Shown piece by piece: positions 59,203 through 64,000 of a stretch of 64,000 bases of DNA (the first letter of the stretch is position 1; each line of letters opens with the position of its first letter). The notes beneath the pieces are model-generated. The model ran no database searches. It saw only the letters and a program-made list of their open reading frames with translations, and had not been told where the DNA came from. The DNA is taken from the NCBI GenBank assembly GCA_026702615.1, contig JAPPBY010000009.1, forward strand, positions 93,479 through 157,478, given 5' to 3'. The stretch comes from Chloroflexota bacterium. GTDB taxonomy: Bacteria; Chloroflexota; Dehalococcoidia; Tepidiformales; Tepidiformaceae. The position numbers were made by a program, and so were the translations under genes.

Positions 59203-60414
59203 CTAGCCGGCGGGGCGCGTCAGCCGGGAGACGCACTCGATGTGGGCGGTCTGCGGGAACATGTCGATAGGGGTGACGCCCTCGAGCTGGTAGCCCGCAT
59301 CGGTGAGGCGGCGGAGGTCGCGGGCGAGGGTGGTGGGGTTGCAGGAGACGTAGACGATGGTGGGAGGCGCGAACCCGACGAGGGTTTCCAGCACCTCGGG
59401 GGCGCAGCCGACGCGGGGTGGGTCGAGGAGGACAACGTCGGGCTCCTCCGCGAGCTCGGGCAGGAGCTCCTCCACCTTCGCGCGGCGGAACTCGACGTTC
59501 TCGATACCGTCGAGGTTGACCTCGGCATCCCGGAGGGCGGATGGCGACTCCTCAATGGCGATGATGCGCTCGAAGCGCCCGGCGAAGATGGCAGCGAAGG
59601 TGCCGACCCCCGCGTAGGCATCGATGAGCAGGCGGCCCTGCTTTGGCAGCTCGGAGGCGACAAGCTGCACGAGTTTCTCGGCCTGGGCGCTGTTGACCTG
59701 GAAGAACGAGGAAGCGCTCACGCGGAAGCGGCGCCCGGCGAGTTCCTCGACGTAGTGCTCCTGGCCGCTCTCTTCGGGGAGCACTTCGAGGGCGGGGGTG
59801 ACCAGGGTGCTGCCGGTGGCGGCGTTGCGCCGAAGCTGGATCTGGTGGAGGCCCCGCGCGTGCCCCTGGAGGCGCGGGAGGAGGGCATTCACCCAGGGGT
59901 CGGCGATGGGACACTTCGTGACCTTGAGCAGGCCCCGTCCGCGCCGGTGGATGAAGCCGGCGTCGCCGAACTTGCGGCCTGCGGAGAAGCGCATGTGGTT
60001 GCGGTAGCCCCAGGGGTCGTCGGCGCCAACGACAGGGTTCACAGTGACATCGGGGAGGCCGCCGATGCGGGCGAGCTGCTCACGCACCACGCCCTCCTTG
60101 GCCGCGAGCTGGGCGGGGTACTCGAGGTGCTGGAGCTGGCAGCCACCGCATTCGCCGAAGAGTCGACACTCCGGCTCCACGCGGCTACGGGAGGGCTCGA
60201 GCACGTTGGTGACGACGCCCTCGACGTAGTCCTTGTGAATGCGCTCGACCTCGACCTCGACGAGCTCGCCGGGTGCGCCGAAGGCGACCATGAGCGCCTT
60301 ACCGTCGGGGAGGCGGGCAAGTCCCCGCCCACCCGCGACGATGCGCTCGATGCGAACGGTCTGGAAGCGTTCTTCCTCGGGGATCTCCTGCCTGCGGCGC
60401 CTGCGGCGAGCCAT
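59203..60414 (-). CDS. rlmD: 23S rRNA (uracil-C5)-methyltransferase, RlmD/RumA family
   Basis: A 403-residue RNA m5U methyltransferase. The N-terminal TRAM domain (residues ~20-75) is followed by CRLFGECGGCQLQHLEY, the Cys set for the [4Fe-4S] cluster. SAM motif DAYAGVGTFAAIFAG; PPRVGCAPEVLETL and VYVSCNPTTLARDL with the catalytic Cys. The exact target base is by family only. A TACGCT box 6 nt upstream of the ATG predicts a leaderless start. Confidence 0.92.
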   Translation of the reverse strand: MARRRRRRQEIPEEERFQTVRIERIVAGGRGLARLPDGKALMVAFGAPGELVEVEVERIHKDYVEGVVTNVLEPSRSRVEPECRLFGECGGCQLQHLEYPAQLAAKEGVVREQLARIGGLPDVTVNPVVGADDPWGYRNHMRFSAGRKFGDAGFIHRRGRGLLKVTKCPIADPWVNALLPRLQGHARGLHQIQLRRNAATGSTLVTPALEVLPEESGQEHYVEELAGRRFRVSASSFFQVNSAQAEKLVQLVASELPKQGRLLIDAYAGVGTFAAIFAGRFERIIAIEESPSALRDAEVNLDGIENVEFRRAKVEELLPELAEEPDVVLLDPPRVGCAPEVLETLVGFAPPTIVYVSCNPTTLARDLRRLTDAGYQLEGVTPIDMFPQTAHIECVSRLTRPAG

Positions 60415-60420
60415 GGAGCT

Positions 60421-60426
60421 AGCGTA
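60421..60426 (-). promoter_or_regulatory. -10 box (TACGCT) before rlmD
   Basis: TACGCT 6 nt before the rlmD ATG on the minus strand, with no Shine-Dalgarno. Confidence 0.5.
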
Positions 60427-60455
60427 GCGGCGGGCCGGGAGAGGGGCGAACGGCG

Positions 60456-62885
60456 CTAGTCGAAGGCGCCCGCGGCGGCGAGGTCGGCGATGTGCTCGTC
60501 GTCGTAGCCGAGGATGTCCTTGAGTATCTGCTCGGTGTGCTCGCCGACGGCCGGCGGCTGGCCGATGCGCGCGGGGGTGCGGGAGAGGCGGAAGCGGGAG
60601 CCCTCGACGACCGACTCGCCATGAAGGGAGTGGGGGACGCGCACGATGTGGCCGCGGTGCGTGAACTGCGGGTCGTCGACGGCGTTGCTGGCGCGGATGA
60701 CGGCGTGGGCGGGGACGCCCCCGGCCTGCAGGATGGTCTCGGCCTCGGCGGGAAGGCGCTCGACCGTCCAGGCGGAGATGGCGGCATCGAGCTCGTCCTG
60801 GGAGCCAAGGCGTCCGGCGAGCGTGGCAAAGCGGGCATCGCCGGCGAGGTCGGGGCGTTTGATGACGGCGCAGAGGCGCTGCCAGTCGCCGTCGTCGCGA
60901 ACGGCGATTGCGACCCAGTCGTCGTCCCCACGGGCGGGGTAGACGCCGTGGGGGGCCATGTCGGGGTCGCGGTTGCCCATGCGAGACAGGGCACGGCCAT
61001 TGAGCTGGTAATCGAGCAAGTAGGGGCTGACGAACTGGACGGAACTCTCGACCTGGGAGTGGTCGATGTACTGGCCCTCACCGGTGCGGCGCCGGTGATC
61101 AAGGGCAGCGAGGAGGCCGGCGAGGAGGAAGCGGGGGGCGATGGTGTCGGTGTAGGCGCTGAAGGGCCCGGCGGGAGAGCGGTCGGGGTAGCCGGTCAGG
61201 TCGATGAAGGTGGAGACGGCAGCGCCCATCGTGCCGAAGCCGGAAACATCGGAGAGGGGGCCGTCCTGCCCGAAGAGACAGCTGCTCACCATGATCAGGT
61301 CGGGCTTGATCTGGCGCAGGGAGTCGTAATCGAGGCCCCAACCGCGGAAGGCCCTGGGGGCGAAGGACTCGGCGACGATATCGGCCCACTTCACGAGGTC
61401 GCGGGCAATCTGGCGGCCCTCTTCGCAGCCGAGGTTGAGGGCGAGGCCGAGTTTGCCCGCATTCATGTTGTCGAAGAAGAGCGAGTTCTGGGGGGCGAAC
61501 TGCCCGCCGCGAAAGGGCGCCATGCTGCGTCCCGCGCCGGGACGCGACGGAGTCTCCACGCGGATGACCGTGGCGCCGTAGTCGGCGAGCACACGCGTGG
61601 CGGCGGGGCCTGCCATCACCCACATGAAGTCGAGGATCTTCAGCCCCTCAAGGGGGAGGGTGGTAGGAGGCGGCTCGGCGGGCGCGGGAGGCGCGGGGCG
61701 GGCGGGCTCCGCGAGCACTTCGGCGGTGTGGGCACCGGAGCGGGGGGCGGGGCGATCGTCGGGGCTGGGCCAGGCGGAGAGGCGGACCGAGGGGCCGGGG
61801 TGGCGCGCCTCTCGGCCTGCCACGGGGAGGGAGCGCCAGTAGCCGCGCACCTCCAACTGCGGGTTCTCGAGCACCTCGGGCACGGTCGCGACAGGCAGGA
61901 TGAGCAGCCGGCGGCTCTGGGCCTCCATCATCAACTCAGCCTTGGTCTTCGTCCTGAGGAAGGCCTCCACGACGCCAATGATGCGGTCGAACTCCGAGTA
62001 GGGCTCCTCGCCCTGCTGCAGCAGGGCCGCGTAGGCGATCCAGTCCTTGTCGCGGGTGGCCTCGTCGCAGGCCCCCTCTTCGCAGATCCACTCCATGAGA
62101 CGCCGGGTGAAGGGGCCCACGGCGTTGCCGAAGAAGAACGTGAGGGAGACGTAGCCGTCCTTTGCTTCCCAGATGAGCCTGAGCGTGACCGGCCCGACAA
62201 TCGCGCCGCCGGCCACGCGCACCGTCTCTGGCGCGCCGGCGGTGACATTCACCAGCTGGCCGAATGCCCCGAGGTTCAACGCCTGCTGGGCGGAGACATC
62301 CACGTGCTGGCCGCGACCGGAACGGGCCCGTTCGGCGAGCGCGATGAGGGCCGCGCCGGCGGCCTCACCGGCCCCGTGGTGCCAGGCCTGGGGAGCCGTG
62401 ACGCGGACGGGCGCGGCATCGGGATAGCCGGCGATGTGCATGGTTCCCGAAGCGGCGGCGACCACGAGGTCCGTCGCGAGGTAGTTCGCCTTCGGGCCAT
62501 CCTGGCCGAACGGCGTGATGGACACGTAGACAAGTCCCGGATTGACTTCGGCGAGGTGGTCGTAGCCGAGCCCGCGACTGGCCATGGCGCCCGGAGCGTC
62601 GGATTCGATCAGGACATCGGCAGAGGCGGCAAGACGGCGCAGTTCTGCCTGGCCTTCGGGGGAGTCGAGGTCGAGTTCGATGCTGCGCCGGTTGCGGGCG
62701 TAGGCGGCCCAGAAGAGAGATTGCTCACCCTCGGAGGCGCCGTCGAGGAGCGGTGGGGTCTTGCGGGCCGGCGAGCCGCCCGGCGGCTCGACCAGGACTA
62801 CATCGGCGCCCAGATCAGCGAGGACGTAGCCGCAGAGCAGGCCGCGCTCGTCGGAGAGGTCGAGCACGCGGTAGGAGCCCAGCAT
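60456..62885 (-). CDS. double CaiB/BaiF CoA-transferase (two domains in one chain)
   Basis: An 809-residue protein made of two class III CoA-transferase modules, each about 390 residues. The first has GYVLADLGADVVLVEPPGG and NYLATDLVVAAASGTMHIAG with the catalytic Asp; the second has KILDFMWVMAGPAATRVLAD and SGFGTMGAAVSTFIDLTGY, where the Asp position reads Thr, so this half may be structural or substrate-binding. A Pro/Ala-rich linker (RPAPPAPAEPPPTT) joins them. A TACCAT box 6 nt before the ATG suggests a leaderless start. Substrate unknown; fusions of this kind often serve aromatic or branched acyl-CoA pathways. Confidence 0.9.
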   Translation of the reverse strand: MLGSYRVLDLSDERGLLCGYVLADLGADVVLVEPPGGSPARKTPPLLDGASEGEQSLFWAAYARNRRSIELDLDSPEGQAELRRLAASADVLIESDAPGAMASRGLGYDHLAEVNPGLVYVSITPFGQDGPKANYLATDLVVAAASGTMHIAGYPDAAPVRVTAPQAWHHGAGEAAGAALIALAERARSGRGQHVDVSAQQALNLGAFGQLVNVTAGAPETVRVAGGAIVGPVTLRLIWEAKDGYVSLTFFFGNAVGPFTRRLMEWICEEGACDEATRDKDWIAYAALLQQGEEPYSEFDRIIGVVEAFLRTKTKAELMMEAQSRRLLILPVATVPEVLENPQLEVRGYWRSLPVAGREARHPGPSVRLSAWPSPDDRPAPRSGAHTAEVLAEPARPAPPAPAEPPPTTLPLEGLKILDFMWVMAGPAATRVLADYGATVIRVETPSRPGAGRSMAPFRGGQFAPQNSLFFDNMNAGKLGLALNLGCEEGRQIARDLVKWADIVAESFAPRAFRGWGLDYDSLRQIKPDLIMVSSCLFGQDGPLSDVSGFGTMGAAVSTFIDLTGYPDRSPAGPFSAYTDTIAPRFLLAGLLAALDHRRRTGEGQYIDHSQVESSVQFVSPYLLDYQLNGRALSRMGNRDPDMAPHGVYPARGDDDWVAIAVRDDGDWQRLCAVIKRPDLAGDARFATLAGRLGSQDELDAAISAWTVERLPAEAETILQAGGVPAHAVIRASNAVDDPQFTHRGHIVRVPHSLHGESVVEGSRFRLSRTPARIGQPPAVGEHTEQILKDILGYDDEHIADLAAAGAFD

Positions 62886-62891
62886 CGCGGG

Positions 62892-62897
62892 ATGGTA
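62892..62897 (-). promoter_or_regulatory. -10 box (TACCAT) before the double CoA-transferase
   Basis: TACCAT 6 nt before the ATG on the minus strand; same box as before rsmA and the HEAT gene. Confidence 0.5.
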
Positions 62898-62925
62898 GCA
62901 GGGGGCCGCGGATCAAGGGGGAGAG

Positions 62926-63339
62926 TCAGGGGAGGCGCCGGCAGGTAGCGCAGCGGCCGTAGAGCTCGGCGCTGTGGCCATCGAGTTCGAAACTGGCAGT
63001 CGAGGCGTTCTGCTCAATGGCTTCGTCGAGGGCGGGGTCGCTGAACTCGGTTACCGAGCCGCATTCGCCGCAGATCAAGTGGTGGTGGTGGCGGCCGCTG
63101 TGGGAGGTTTCGTAGCGGATGCGGCCGTCCTCGAGGGGAACGCGGCAGACGATGTCGAGCTCGTGGAGGAGCTTGATCGTGCGAAAGACAGTCGCCCGCC
63201 CGATGTTGGGGAGTTGTTCGCTCAACTCCTCGATAGTGAAGGGCCGGTCGGTACGCGCGAGGGCGTCGATGACGGCGCGCCGGGGAGCGGTCAGGCGGTA
63301 GCCCGTGTCCTCAAGGCGGCCGGTGGGGATGCTGCTCAC
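62926..63339 (-). CDS. Fur-family regulator, probably zinc-responsive (Zur)
   Basis: A 137-residue Fur/Zur protein: winged helix with RLTAPRRAVIDALAR and GRATVFRTIKLLHE, then the dimerisation domain with HHHHLICGECGSVTEF and RCATCRR giving two Cys-x-x-Cys that bind structural zinc. Divergent to a zinc-binding lipoprotein gene, so it most likely represses zinc uptake genes when zinc is plentiful; an iron role cannot be excluded. The GTG start at 63339 has no Shine-Dalgarno; TACGAT (63347-63352) lies 7 nt upstream and TTGACA (63371-63376, 18 bp spacing) completes a promoter, giving a leaderless transcript. Confidence 0.88.
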   Translation of the reverse strand: MSSIPTGRLEDTGYRLTAPRRAVIDALARTDRPFTIEELSEQLPNIGRATVFRTIKLLHELDIVCRVPLEDGRIRYETSHSGRHHHHLICGECGSVTEFSDPALDEAIEQNASTASFELDGHSAELYGRCATCRRLP

Positions 63340-63346
63340 GGAGCCG

Positions 63347-63376
63347 ATCGTAGGGAGGGCCAGGAGAGGGTGTCAA
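63347..63376 (-). promoter_or_regulatory. promoter of the Fur/Zur gene
   Basis: TTGACA (plus 63371-63376) and TACGAT (plus 63347-63352) with an 18-bp spacer; start codon 7 nt after the -10. Confidence 0.6.
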
Positions 63377-63414
63377 CGAACGTGGTGACAATGCCCCCGA
63401 GCCTGCTGTATTTC

Positions 63415-63444
63415 TTGACACTACATATCACTGATCCAATGATA
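63415..63444 (+). promoter_or_regulatory. promoter and probable Zur box of the zinc-binding lipoprotein gene
   Basis: TTGACA (63415-63420), 17-bp spacer and AATGAT (63438-63443). The spacer and -10 contain the near-palindrome TATCACTGATCCAATGATA (63426-63444), whose arms TATCA and TGATA are perfect and inner bases partly so. A Fur-family repressor binding there would block the -10. Confidence 0.6.
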
Positions 63445-63484
63445 CGGGGTCGCAATGCGACCCTGGCTCAAGAGGGAGAGACCG

Positions 63485-64000
63485 ATGGGACTGCCGTATC
63501 TGAAGGGGCTTCGCCTCGCACTCGCCGGACTGCTCGTGGGAGTGGCATTCATTGCCATCGCCTGCGGGGATGATGAGGGGGGAGAAGGCGAGGGCGCAAC
63601 CCTCTCGGCCGTAGCCTCGACGACCATCGTTCAGGATCTCGTTAGGCAGGTTGGAGGCGATCGAGTCGCCGTTGAGAGCATTGTCCCGCAAGGGACGGAC
63701 GTGCACACGTATGCGCTCACACCAAGCGACATCCGCAAGGCAACCGAGGCGAGCCTGGTCGTGATCGTAGGGTCGGACCTGAGTGCGATCGAACAGGATC
63801 TGGCGGACAGCGCCGGGGGCGCCGTGCTGGAGCTGACGCACGACATGGAATTGCGCCCCTTCCCCGAAGGCCTGGCGCACGCCGATGAGCACGACCACGG
63901 CCACGATGACGATGAGGGGATGCACGAGGACGAAGACGACCACGGGCACGAGGACGAAGACGACCACGGGCACGAGGACGAAGACGACCACGGGCACGAG
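63485..64000 (+). CDS. znuA: zinc ABC transporter substrate-binding lipoprotein (ZnuA type), cut by window end
   Basis: 172 residues are visible, the frame staying open at the last base. A lipoprotein signal ends in IAIAC; the mature part has VASTTIVQDLVRQVGGDRV, VPQGTDVHTYALTPSDIRKA (with the first metal-ligand His in DVHTY) and VIVGSDLSAIEQDL, as in cluster 9 metal-binding proteins. At residue ~135 a His/Asp/Glu-rich loop begins, made of repeats (HEDEDDHG), the feature of zinc-specific members. It should pair with permease and ATPase genes beyond the window. AGAGGGAGAG precedes the ATG; control by Zur is likely. Confidence 0.9.
   Translation, partial: MGLPYLKGLRLALAGLLVGVAFIAIACGDDEGGEGEGATLSAVASTTIVQDLVRQVGGDRVAVESIVPQGTDVHTYALTPSDIRKATEASLVVIVGSDLSAIEQDLADSAGGAVLELTHDMELRPFPEGLAHADEHDHGHDDDEGMHEDEDDHGHEDEDDHGHEDEDDHGHE
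63923..64000 (+). repeat. 24-bp tandem repeats coding for a zinc-binding loop
   Basis: Three exact 24-bp units (63923-63946, 63947-63970, 63971-63994) and a quarter of a fourth encode HEDEDDHG each. The array continues past the window end, so its copy number is unknown. Confidence 0.95.

Noticed and set aside
60492..62948. An 818-codon plus-strand frame opposite the double CoA-transferase, and similar long shadows at 12390-14015, 24023-25609, 32477-34018, 54194-56341 and 57255-59270
   Set aside because: Each lies wholly over well-recognised genes in the opposite or another frame and has shadow-type composition.
63923..64000. The 24-bp array as a CRISPR
   Set aside because: Units abut without spacers and stay in frame as coding sequence.

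Overview
This 64 kb window is GC-rich, densely coded bacterial chromosome with short gaps and many 1-20 nt gene overlaps. Several signs suggest an aerobic, free-living Chloroflexota-like organism (Dehalococcoidia/SAR202-type is my best guess; an actinobacterial-type lineage is the alternative). These signs are a large SRP RNA with an Alu domain, a short EF-Ts, LLM-type (possibly F420-linked) oxidoreductase, several CaiB/BaiF CoA-transferases, c-di-AMP genes, assimilatory sulfate reduction and many apparently leaderless transcripts. This placement is inference; there is no rRNA here to test it. No insertion sequence, prophage or CRISPR array was seen.

Layout. 1-8 kb is an accessory catabolic/transport block: two tandem MFS exporters, a DUF3500 protein, cytochrome P450, a branched-chain-amino-acid-type binding lipoprotein, an LLM oxidoreductase and a VOC protein. 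8-17 kb holds NfeD/stomatin, biotin ligase and the core run rpsB-tsf-pyrH-frr-uppS-cdsA, then an epoxide-hydrolase-like protein and a VTT-domain membrane protein. 17-20 kb is the most unusual part: two tandem redoxin genes, each interrupted in frame by UGA exactly at the redox-active position (Trp-UGA-Gly-Cys), each with a conserved hairpin just downstream, and a translationally coupled SDR. I read these as selenoproteins. 20-28 kb: tRNA-Ser, a CIRCE-controlled FmdB zinc ribbon, dtd, proS, tRNA-Phe, another MFS, a crotonase, a methyltransferase and small membrane/lipoproteins. 27.8-28.7 kb is visibly AT-richer and carries an orphan Phd antitoxin and a Phd-PIN fusion.

28.7-34.3 kb encodes sulfate assimilation (sat, cysC, cysH and a divergent siroheme reductase) with a Na/Pi-type transporter; hemB follows. 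35-44 kb (minus strand) holds a CoA-transferase, PHP phosphoesterase, ispE, rsmA, a G5/3D cell-wall protein, the SRP RNA and a biotin carboxylase/carrier pair that the BirA-type ligase at 10.3 kb would modify. 43.8-47.8 kb has mutS2, rarA and a cysteine-less thioredoxin-fold ORF. 47.8-55 kb (minus strand) is a tightly overlapping chain cdaA-cdaR-der-plsY-gpsA-HEAT-nudix-GNAT. 55-64 kb has argF, three tRNAs (Trp, Leu, Cys), an ADP-forming acyl-CoA synthetase pair, maf, rlmD, a double CaiB/BaiF protein, a Fur/Zur regulator and, divergently, a zinc-binding lipoprotein whose His/Asp/Glu-rich loop is made of 24-bp repeats and runs off the window.

Two features recur. Many genes that head transcription units have a TANNNT -10 box only 6-9 nt before the start codon and no Shine-Dalgarno, as in leaderless mRNAs. 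Two genes (tsf and the thioredoxin-fold ORF) are best explained by CTG start codons.
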